From Verrucomicrobiia bacterium (GTDB lineage: Bacteria; Verrucomicrobiota; Verrucomicrobiia; Limisphaerales; CAIMTB01), in NCBI GenBank assembly GCA_019634625.1, contig JAHCBA010000045.1, positions 1 to 53,118 of the forward strand: a DNA stretch of 53,118 bases, in the 5' to 3' direction. The position numbers and the translations under genes are program-made. The notes under the pieces are model-generated. The model worked only from the letters and a program-made list of their open reading frames with translations. It ran no database searches and was not told where the DNA came from. This document shows positions 46,652-53,118 of this stretch, piece after piece; the first letter of the stretch is position 1; every line of letters begins with the position of its first letter.

Positions 46652-47301
46652 CCTCGCCCCACGAACTCATCCTGGCGGACGATCACCCGGTCTTTCGGCG
46701 CGGCCTGGCGGATGTGTTGCGCGAGGAGCCTTCGGTCCGGGTGGTCGGGGAAGCCGGGGACGGCGAGGAGGCGCTGGCCTTGATCCGGGCCCGGCGACCG
46801 GCGGTGGCCATTCTGGATGTCCACATGCCCAAACGGACCGGCCTCGAGGTGGCGCGGGCCTTGAAGGAGGAGGGCCATCCGACACGGGTGGTGTTGCTCA
46901 CGATGCATGAGGATCCCGAGTTCCTCGAAGCGGCGATGGACCTCGGGGTCTGCGGCTACGTGCTCAAGGAGAACGCCGTGACCGATGTCCTCGCGGCGCT
47001 CAAGACCGTGCTGGAGGACCGGATCTACATCAGTCCCACGATGTCCGGCCTGGTGGCGCGCCGCGCCGGGGAACGGGCGTCCCTGAAGCGGGAGAAGCCC
47101 GGGCTCGACCGGTTGACCCCGGCGGAACGGCGGATTCTGCGGCTCATCGCCGACGACAAGACCACCAAGGAGATCGCCGGGGTGCTCGGCATCAGCGTGC
47201 GGACCGTGGACACGCACCGGCAGAACATGAGCCACAAACTGCACCTCGAGGGAGCGCACAGCCTGCTGAAGTTTGCCTTCGCGAACCGGTCGAGGCTGTG
47301 A
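46648..47301 (+). CDS. NarL/LuxR-type response regulator
   Basis: This is a 217-residue regulator whose ATG overlaps the stop of the propeller kinase (ATGA), so the two are translationally coupled. The receiver carries the acidic pair in ILADDHPVFRRGL, phospho-Asp57 in VAILDVHMPKRTG, Thr in LLTMHEDPEF and Lys in GYVLKENA. The C-terminal LuxR helix-turn-helix is LTPAERRILRLIADDKTTKE followed by VRTVDTHRQNM. It fits the DesR/NarL class that pairs with HisKA_3 kinases. Targets are unknown. Confidence 0.95.
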   Translation: MTSPHELILADDHPVFRRGLADVLREEPSVRVVGEAGDGEEALALIRARRPAVAILDVHMPKRTGLEVARALKEEGHPTRVVLLTMHEDPEFLEAAMDLGVCGYVLKENAVTDVLAALKTVLEDRIYISPTMSGLVARRAGERASLKREKPGLDRLTPAERRILRLIADDKTTKEIAGVLGISVRTVDTHRQNMSHKLHLEGAHSLLKFAFANRSRL

Positions 47302-47405
47302 GGGTGGGGCAGGGATGGGCCGGGACGGGCTGGTCACGAAGGTCGTCGCCACGCCTGCGGCAACACCTGGGACCGGACAGAAATCACATCATTCAAGTCT
47401 GGAAT

Positions 47406-47433
47406 ATCCACATATTTACGTTAATTTGTGGAT
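47406..47433. promoter_or_regulatory. 28-bp near-perfect palindrome at the DUF4143 ATPase start
   Basis: The AT-rich block begins ATCCACA and ends TGTGGAT around an ACGT centre (47418-47421). 24 of 28 positions match the reverse complement, and the four mismatches are two pairs of T:T positions. It lies directly before the GTG start at 47435 in the only markedly AT-rich spot of this region. It could be an operator for autoregulation or an mRNA hairpin blocking initiation. Confidence 0.75.
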
Positions 47434-47434
47434 C

Positions 47435-48571
47435 GTGATCCCGAGATTACTAAAGAAAAAGCTGCTTGCGGCACTCGATGGGAGCGAGTCGCGCAAGGTC
47501 GTGTGCCTGTTCGGTCCCCGGCAGGTGGGAAAGACCACGCTGCTGCGGACCCTCTTCGCAGAACTCCCGGGCAACCGGGAATTCCTGAATGGCGACTATG
47601 CGGACGACCGGGCGCTGCTGGTGCCGGAAAGGGCGGCCTTGCAACGGCTGGCGGGGCACCTGGATCTGCTCTTCATCGACGAGGCGCAAAACGTGCCCGA
47701 GATCGGCCGGGTTCTGAAGCTGCTGCACGATGAGTTCCCCCGTCTGCGGGTGGTGGCGAGCGGATCGGCATCGTTCGATCTGCGCCGGAAGACGGGGGAA
47801 CCTCTGACCGGACGGCAGGTGGTCTTCCATCTGTTCCCTTTCGCGCTGGCCGAGTTGAAGCCGGGCGCCACAACGGTCCGGCAGTGGATCGAGCACGGGA
47901 TGATCTACGGCTGTTATCCCGAGGTGGTACTGACCGTGTCGCCGGAGAAGAAGCGGGCTGCGCTCCGACAGCTCGCTGCGGACCATCTCCTGAAGGACCT
48001 CTTTGCCCAGGTGAACGTGAACCGCGACCGGCTGCACGATCTGTTGCGCCTCATCGCGCTTCAGGTTGGCTCCGAGGTGTCCCTCCATGAGCTGGCGGGC
48101 GCCGTGCGGCTCGATGTGAAGACCGTGGACCGCTATCTGGGATTGCTTGAGGACGCTTTCGTGATCTTCCGGCTTGGCGGGTTCAGTCGCAACCTCCGCA
48201 AGGAGGTTGGGAAATCACGGAAGATCTACTTCACGGACCCGGGCATCCGTAATGCCCTGCTGGACGCCTTTCACCCGCCCACGTTACGCGATGACCTGGG
48301 CCGGTTGTGGGAGAACTACCTCCTGATCGAACGGCGCAAGCGACTGGCCCACGAGGGGATCTCCGTCACGCATTGGTTCTGGCGCACCTACGACCAGCAG
48401 GAGATCGATCTCATCGAGGAGACGACTGACGGCGCGCGGCTTGCCGCCTTCGAGTTCAAGTGGAATCCAGCTGCGGGCCGGACCCGCCTGCCGAAGGCGT
48501 TTCTCGACACCTATCCTCATGCGGAGGCGATGGTGGTGACGCCGGAGAACGTGCAGGATTTCCTGCTTTGA
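47435..48571 (+). CDS. AAA_14/DUF4143 family ATPase
   Basis: The protein is 378 residues from GTG 47435 (TTG 47426, inside the palindrome, is an alternative). It has the AAA_14 Walker A motif VVCLFGPRQVGKTTLLRTLF (GPRQVGKT at 27-34) and Walker B LDLLFIDEAQNVPEIG. The arginine-finger region is SGSASFDLRRKTGEPLTGR. The C-terminal DUF4143 nuclease-like domain shows VKTVDRYLGLLEDAFVIFRL, KIYFTDPGIRNALL and the acidic/Lys pattern EIDLIEE...AFEFKWN typical of PD-(D/E)XK-like folds. These proteins are widespread, often sporadic, and of unproven role. The local drop in GC at the start suggests transfer. Confidence 0.9.
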   Translation: MIPRLLKKKLLAALDGSESRKVVCLFGPRQVGKTTLLRTLFAELPGNREFLNGDYADDRALLVPERAALQRLAGHLDLLFIDEAQNVPEIGRVLKLLHDEFPRLRVVASGSASFDLRRKTGEPLTGRQVVFHLFPFALAELKPGATTVRQWIEHGMIYGCYPEVVLTVSPEKKRAALRQLAADHLLKDLFAQVNVNRDRLHDLLRLIALQVGSEVSLHELAGAVRLDVKTVDRYLGLLEDAFVIFRLGGFSRNLRKEVGKSRKIYFTDPGIRNALLDAFHPPTLRDDLGRLWENYLLIERRKRLAHEGISVTHWFWRTYDQQEIDLIEETTDGARLAAFEFKWNPAAGRTRLPKAFLDTYPHAEAMVVTPENVQDFLL

Positions 48572-48745
48572 ACAGGTGCCGATCGGGGAATGGCGAATCG
48601 GGGATGGCGAAGGTTGCTCTGGCTACTGGAGACGCATCATCCATTTCAGTGAAAGATGAAATCCGGGCCTTGGCGGGCCGTTACGCGGCCGGGTCGAAAA
48701 ATGCAGCACGGACAACCGTGTCGCCGAAATGGAGCAGGGACGGCA

Positions 48746-49660
48746 TCACCAGGTTTCCGGGTGCGGCTCATGATCGTTGTTCCAGATCCGGCGCGCCGCA
48801 TCGGAGGCCTCGGTCCACCGCCGGAACTTCCTGTATTCGACATGTCCATCAACAAACACGGCATTGGCGCCGGCGTTGTGGGGCTGGCCAAGGGCGGCCT
48901 TGTTATCCGGGTAAGGGTTCACGTAGTCGAACAGGTTTCCCACGGCATCGGCGATCGCCAGCATTCCGCTTGGCGCCTTGACGGCGGAGTCCGCCACCGA
49001 TTGCAGCCTCCCATCCACCGTCACCGCAGGCCCGAGCCCCAGCGGCGTGACCACGGGCGGTCTCCACACCGTTCCAAGCCCGTTGTAGCCGTACCCGTAT
49101 GGATTCAATTCAAAGGGCCGAAGCTCGATCGTCGGCAGCCCTGTCGGAGTGTCTCCGAAACTCACACTGCTTCCGATCCCTCCCGCCGGTTGGACAGGAC
49201 CGGAGCCGCCGCCGAACCGCTGCACCTTTTTCGCCGGACAGTGAAAAACCGTCCTCTCATGTGGCCTGGCAAGACGCACGGATAGATCCCAGACCTCGCC
49301 CCCCAGGACGTACCGCGCCAATTCCGGCAGCCCTCGGGTCCCGGGCATATTCGGCGAGCCCAACCAGGTGGCATCGGTCGAGGTCGCCTGCGACGGGAAA
49401 CCCCCGGGATAGGTCCCGGCATCCCCGACATACAGGTTGAGGGCGATCCCCAGTTGCCGAAGGTTCCCCTTGCAGACCGCCGAGTAAGCGGCCGACTTCG
49501 CGCGGGATAATGCCGGGAGGAGCAGCGACGCAAGCACGGCAAGGATGGCGATCGTGACGAGCAGCTCGATGAGAGTGAAGCCTCCTTCCCGGGTCCCCAT
49601 TCCCTCGTCCCGGACCCGTCCGGGCCCCATGCCACGTTCTGGAGTGAATCTGCGGATCAT
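48746..49660 (-). CDS. type II-like pseudopilin (DUF1559 type)
   Basis: The protein is about 304 residues from ATG 49660; a GTG or ATG further up (49690) and ATGs at 49630 and 49600 are alternatives. The prepilin leader ends in GG, followed by [20 protein letters not shown], so cleavage and N-methylation occur before Phe. The globular part has paired Cys residues, G-x-G and H-V-E-Y segments, and ends in [11 protein letters not shown], an ending very common in Verrucomicrobiota. Members are numerous per genome, and their role in secretion or surface display is unclear. Nothing links it to its neighbours. Confidence 0.85.
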   Translation of the reverse strand: MIRRFTPERGMGPGRVRDEGMGTREGGFTLIELLVTIAILAVLASLLLPALSRAKSAAYSAVCKGNLRQLGIALNLYVGDAGTYPGGFPSQATSTDATWLGSPNMPGTRGLPELARYVLGGEVWDLSVRLARPHERTVFHCPAKKVQRFGGGSGPVQPAGGIGSSVSFGDTPTGLPTIELRPFELNPYGYGYNGLGTVWRPPVVTPLGLGPAVTVDGRLQSVADSAVKAPSGMLAIADAVGNLFDYVNPYPDNKAALGQPHNAGANAVFVDGHVEYRKFRRWTEASDAARRIWNNDHEPHPETW

Positions 49661-50206
49661 CGTACGGCGGGCGCAGGTTGAGGATTTCACGACTACGTCC
49701 GCACTCCATCATGGCCGAAAAGGAAGAGTCAAGGGGGAATGCCGCCACGGGCGCATCTGCGAGTTGTCGGAAGGCGCAACGGAATCGGGGTCGGGGTCGC
49801 TATCGGAATCGGTATCGACGGGAGCCATAAAGCTTCGCGCATCCCCGGAGATCATTCCGGTTCGATTCCGATAGCGATCCCGACCCCGACGGTCCCCTCC
49901 TCGTATCCATCGACCGATCGCATCTCCGTGGGTGTCGGAGTCGCGGTGGGTCGAGAGCTCCGCGTCGGTAGCTCCGCTCCATCCTGTTCATCGTGTTCAT
50001 CCTGTCCAAGACCTCAGACCCGTTGACGTCGGGTCCGATTCTACATTCCTGGCACAAACGATGCTGACGAGCCTGCCCCAGTTGCACCAACGGACTTGCC
50101 CGAATGGAGGTTCTGCTTAGGCTGCGAGAAATGAAAACCCGACCCCACAGATGAATCATGGAGGGCATGCCGAAGGGCCGAGTCGTCAGGGTGTGAGTGG
50201 CGGTCT
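49661..50206. other. ~550-bp repeat-rich intergenic DNA, no gene seen
   Basis: This region holds the large inverted repeat at 49785-49889, simple repeats of the GTCGGGGTCG and TGTTCATCGTGTTCATCCTG kinds, and decayed DNA up to the flank of the IS remnant. Short frames on both strands lack codon structure or known motifs. TGTTCATC-type words are common in verrucomicrobial intergenic DNA. Confidence 0.6.
49785..49889. repeat. 105-bp inverted repeat with 27-bp arms
   Basis: The arms at 49785-49811 (TCGGGGTCGGGGTCGCTATC...) and 49863-49889 (...GATAGCGATCCCGACCCCGA) pair over 26 of 27 positions around a 51-bp loop. The arms are themselves made of GGGGTC and GAATCG-like units. The purpose is unknown; it could form a strong cruciform or RNA stem. 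Confidence 0.75.
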
Positions 50207-51530
50207 AGCCCGACTTGGCGGATTCGAGGGGTCACCAGAGCGTAAGTCTCGTAAAATCAACAGATCGGGACCATGGGTCTGCACTACAGACCCGGTTGCG
50301 GGGGCACCTCCTTCGCCGCGATGCGCGGGGGTGGTTGCGCGGGTAGCGTCAGCTTCAACTTCTCCAACAACAGTCGAAGTTCTGCTTCCGGTTGGGTGTA
50401 GCGCGTGAGGATCAGCTCGCAACTATTCGCAGCGTCCTTTTCCACCGTCGGGATATGCACGTCCACCATGACCATCGATGTGAACTTTTCCAAAGCGCTA
50501 CGAACCGTCAGCCCCGGGGCCAGTTGCTTGAGTCGATGTCCCAATATCACGTGAAGGCAGTACGCCAGGAAGCACACGAAGATGTGCGCCTCGATCCGGC
50601 GTTCAGAGTTGATGGTGGATCGGCCGGATGCCGAGGTCCCCTTTGATCTCCTTGAAGGCTTGCTCGACGGCCACCAGCTGGATGTAGAACTGCCACAGGC
50701 GAGCCGGATCGCCGTCCTTCAGGTTCGTCCGAGACAGATACCGGCCTTCCCGGCGCCTCACCTGACGGAGCTTCTTCTTCCTGAGTTCATACGTGAAGGC
50801 ACCCTTCCCGGGGTCGATCGTCACCTGGACCAGGGGCCAGGCACTCGGGGACTGGTTCTGCGCCGCGCACAACTTCATCAGCAACTGCTCACGACTCAGG
50901 TCCATCTCCGAGAGTTCTCCCAGGCGCCTCCAAGGTTGCTTGAGCTGGCGCCGGCGCATCGCCCGTTCCTTGGCGACGCGATCGACGCTTCGGGCCAGCA
51001 CATAGACTTCCTCCAGATCGGCGAGCAGCTTGACCTCCACACCTTCGCACACCTCCTGCCACCACAGATCGGTCAGGCGCTTCTCCAACCGACTCAACCG
51101 CCCTTTGGGCGTGCCGACCAGATACTGTACCGGCGGATCGTGCCGGCGCATCGATCCTCGGGAAAGAGGGCGAGTGTGCGGGGATCGGACTCCTGCTCAC
51201 TCAGAACCTCAATGGACTTTCGCCAGGCGGCCTCCTGGGAAGAGTTGATCTCGCCCAGGTAGAGAACATGGCGCTGAGCGATGCGCCCGTCACTCAGGCG
51301 CCGGTTCTCGACCAGACTCCAGTAACGATGTTCCTTCCCATCCTTTTTCCGGGTGCAGTAGCGCAGGAACATGGCCGCCAGCGAGGATACACACGGCGGG
51401 AATCCCGGGAATGGGCAGGGTCTTCACTACAGCACTTTGGAGCCCCGAAGCAGAACCCGCGCCAGCGTCCTATCAATGACTTCCACCGACCAAATTTGCT
51501 CTCTGCCGTCCGAATCCGCCAAGTCGGGCT
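50207..51530. mobile_element. decayed IS1634-like insertion with 20-bp flanking inverted repeats
   Basis: A perfect 20-bp inverted repeat, AGCCCGACTTGGCGGATTCG at 50207-50226 and its complement at 51511-51530, brackets the transposase remnant. Inside these, near-identical 15-mers GGGTCTGCACTACAG (50275-50289) and GGGTCTTCACTACAG (51418-51432) lie in direct orientation; the left one is also a 7+7 palindrome (GGGTCTG/CAGACCC). Which pair marks the true element ends is uncertain. No target duplication is obvious. Confidence 0.55.
50284..51372 (-). pseudogene. IS1634-like (IS4 superfamily) transposase, deleted and frameshifted
   Basis: Three minus-strand pieces of one transposase remain. The N-terminal piece (51372 to ~51155) reads MFLRYCTRKKDGKEHRYWSL and ends at ALFPEDR. 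It is joined directly to the late part (~51151 to 50603), with YLVGTPKGRLSRLEKRLTDL, VKLLADLEEVYVLARSVDRV, AKERAMRRRQL and VEQAFKEIKGDLGIRPIHHQ. The C-terminal piece (50604 to 50284) starts ERRIEAHIFVCFLAYCL. The middle of the protein, including the first two catalytic Asp residues, is deleted. An extra base at 50605 makes a TGA and shifts the frame. The Glu-containing segment survives. It cannot encode an active enzyme. Confidence 0.85.
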
Positions 51531-51574
51531 CGCGCCGAGCAGATACCAGCCACCAGAACAGTACGCTGATCATC

Positions 51575-53118
51575 TCAGGGTCGAATTTGTACTCTGAAGA
51601 ACCTGTGGCCGTCGTGAAGGTCTGCCCAAGGAACAAGCAAGCCCGAATCGCGAAACTGAATGCCCTCCCGAACCTGATTCCAATCCATAAGGTTCGTGGT
51701 AGATTCAAGATCGACGTGTGCCCCTGTTGAGATTCCCACCTCGAACCACAAGCCTTCAGCACGGACCCGAGGGACCGCGACCATCAGCGGTGCGATGGAC
51801 TGTCCAACGAGTCGAATAGCATCAGCGACCACCAACCCGGGCACGTCACCGCCGGGTGAGAGAATCAAAAAATCATTTGTTCCCCCGTCGAGAAACACAT
51901 CATCAGCAACCTTGAGCCAGGCACCTGAAGCCCTGGGTTGGTAAACGACGACGTTGCTACGACCGCCCGGAACGGGTATGTCCCAGAGAGCGGTTCCATA
52001 TTGAGGAGCCCTCACGACGCTGGGCATCCATGCCATGACTGCATAGACGCCGGCAAGATGCACCTGCGGTCGATAGGCAACTCGGACCGGCGGGGCAGCG
52101 TTCGCACCCGCGACCCGGTAGACACCGCCGGAGTATCCACGGCCGTCGTGTTGCACTGCCCAGGTACCCTCAACAGAAACCCCCGCATCATCGTCATCCA
52201 GGACCAAGTTCGTAACAGAATCAGAGAAATGCGCTGTAATGCTGAGATTCGTAGATATATTTATCTGCGTTGGGTTGTCTGGTCGCGTGTGGTCTCCACT
52301 CCACCGCGAGAAGCTGGTTCCCAGATCAGGCACCGCCGTCAATCGAACCATCTCCCCGTAAGGATAGGAGCCCCTGAAAAACCCGCCGTCCAATTTGGGT
52401 TCCCGATCCACCCGGCCGGTACCTTGTATGCGAAGGCGCAACTCGAAGAAGATTGTTAAGCGGGCAACTGCGCTGGTGGTGCTGCCGAAGCGGTTACGCG
52501 CCACTAACTGATAGTCGCCCTGGTCTCGGAGCTGGCAGTTAGTTATGACAATCGAAACGTTTGTGGCTGCAGGAATGTCTAGTCCATTGTTCTGCCATTG
52601 AAAATCGACCGGATGGATGCTCCGAACGTTGGGGGAGAAAGCCACGTTCGAACCGAGTTGAAGCCCAAATGGAGAAGGAGCCGGCTGGCTGACGAATACC
52701 GGAGCAACGTCCTCCGATAGTCGGGTCAGAAAGAAATCGCCTGCTCCGTATGAGGTGTAGGTGTTGTGCCCGAGCGGCAGCGTCCCTTCAGACCACAATG
52801 CGAGGCTCACGGCGCCCCCGGCGTCCACCGCCAGGTTGTTGCCGCGCGAGTTCCCGGTCAGACTTGATTCAATGAACCAGACGAGGTTGTCGTTGCGATC
52901 ATATTTGGCGACCACCCACCCCACGCCCACCTTAGAACCTGTTAGAAGATAATGTCCTCTTGATGCGGCTGCCACTCTGGCCGGCGCAATTCCGTGCATT
53001 CCAAAAGCGCTGATTAAGCCACCCTCTCCGTCAAATTTCGCTACATAACCGGTAGGAAACCCCAACCCGGCACCTACTATTTGGTTTGTCTCTCCGAAGG
53101 TGATCTTCGACTGATGGG
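51575..53118 (-). CDS. secreted multidomain protein: propeller, Ig-like, InlB-type repeat and golvesin-like domains (5' end outside window)
   Basis: The open frame continues to the window edge (KITFGETNQIVGAG at the very end), so the true N-terminus is missing. Visible parts in order are: propeller-type repeats (GYVAKFDGEGGLISAFGMHG, VAKYDRNDNLVWFIESSL); a linker ending SEDVAPVFVSQPAPSPFGLQ; an Ig-like domain (DFQWQNNGLDIPAATNVSIV, DQGDYQLVARNRFGSTTS); an InlB/Listeria-type repeat (GEMVRLTAVPDLGTSFSRWS); a golvesin-like domain (LVLDDDDAGVSVEGTWAVQH to PGLVVADAIRLVG); and a C-terminal verrucomicrobial tail (ESTTNLMDWNQV, GHRFFRVQIRP). It is probably an extracellular or surface adhesin or carbohydrate-associated protein; no catalytic motif is seen. 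Confidence 0.85.
   Translation of the reverse strand, partial: HQSKITFGETNQIVGAGLGFPTGYVAKFDGEGGLISAFGMHGIAPARVAAASRGHYLLTGSKVGVGWVVAKYDRNDNLVWFIESSLTGNSRGNNLAVDAGGAVSLALWSEGTLPLGHNTYTSYGAGDFFLTRLSEDVAPVFVSQPAPSPFGLQLGSNVAFSPNVRSIHPVDFQWQNNGLDIPAATNVSIVITNCQLRDQGDYQLVARNRFGSTTSAVARLTIFFELRLRIQGTGRVDREPKLDGGFFRGSYPYGEMVRLTAVPDLGTSFSRWSGDHTRPDNPTQINISTNLSITAHFSDSVTNLVLDDDDAGVSVEGTWAVQHDGRGYSGGVYRVAGANAAPPVRVAYRPQVHLAGVYAVMAWMPSVVRAPQYGTALWDIPVPGGRSNVVVYQPRASGAWLKVADDVFLDGGTNDFLILSPGGDVPGLVVADAIRLVGQSIAPLMVAVPRVRAEGLWFEVGISTGAHVDLESTTNLMDWNQVREGIQFRDSGLLVPWADLHDGHRFFRVQIRP

Noticed and set aside
48601-48981. A plus-strand frame beginning MAKVALATGD after the DUF4143 gene
   Set aside because: It runs antisense into the pseudopilin gene and shows no motif or codon structure.
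51427-51762. A 111-residue minus-strand frame overlapping the end of the partial secreted protein
   Set aside because: Its first half is an alternative frame of a well-supported gene, and the second half lies in the IS flank; the stop coincides with the IS-end 15-mer. Kept only as context for the inverted repeat.

Overview
The window is very GC-rich chromosomal DNA that most likely comes from a Verrucomicrobiota bacterium, probably near the Limisphaerales/Pedosphaera group. The signs are a DUF1559-type pseudopilin ending in an H-x-P-E-T-W tail, an ASPIC/UnbV FG-GAP protein, a formylglycine sulfatase, PQQ-propeller proteins, a golvesin-like domain, large propeller histidine kinases, a PduS/PduT-like microcompartment pair, and many short dispersed intergenic repeats. 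The assignment rests on gene content only; no rRNA or tRNA gene was found.

Layout. 0.2-3.3 kb (+): a compact housekeeping run of a DUF192 lipoprotein, hemL, ruvX and truA. 3.4-5.0 kb: an orphan ribbon-helix-helix antitoxin with only a stub of its PIN toxin, then a hypothetical protein (-). 5.1-10.6 kb: a hybrid histidine kinase with a long OB-like periplasmic part, a 160-bp dispersed repeat, menG/ubiE, and an exported superoxide dismutase. 10.8-16.1 kb: an AgcS-type amino-acid/Na+ symporter divergent from a PduS-like flavo-Fe/S protein and a PduT-like shell protein, then a convergent sulfatase. 16.4-21.7 kb (+): a WD40 histidine kinase with its LuxR-type regulator, a glyoxalase-fold protein and a secreted protein. 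21.7-29.3 kb (-): DsbD, a PQQ-propeller protein, an MFS transporter, a Gfo/Idh/MocA oxidoreductase and a polyprenol-phosphate glycosyltransferase.

29.6-36.2 kb (-) is a complete F1Fo ATP synthase operon in the canonical order atpBEFHAGDC, with a CRP/FNR-like palindrome and a second full 160-bp repeat upstream. 36.6-43.5 kb holds a degenerate receiver protein, the FG-GAP/UnbV protein, an AAA ATPase + DUF4276 (TOPRIM-like) pair whose second gene is frameshifted, and a MoxR/DUF58 pair. 43.6-47.3 kb is a two-component pair with an extracellular propeller sensor. 47.4-48.6 kb is a DUF4143 ATPase preceded by a 28-bp near-perfect palindrome. 48.7-53.1 kb holds a pseudopilin, repeat-rich non-coding DNA, a decayed IS1634-like transposase flanked by 20-bp inverted repeats, and a partial secreted multidomain protein running off the window.

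The strongest leads are the 160-bp nested-hairpin element (two copies of exactly equal length plus fragments), the PduS/PduT pair with no other microcompartment genes in view, the AAA/DUF4276 candidate defence pair with its A-run frameshift, the DUF4143 palindrome, the beheaded toxin-antitoxin module, and two unusual sensor kinases. By eye the + strand is G-rich from 0 to about 36 kb whichever strand carries the gene, and this fades further right.
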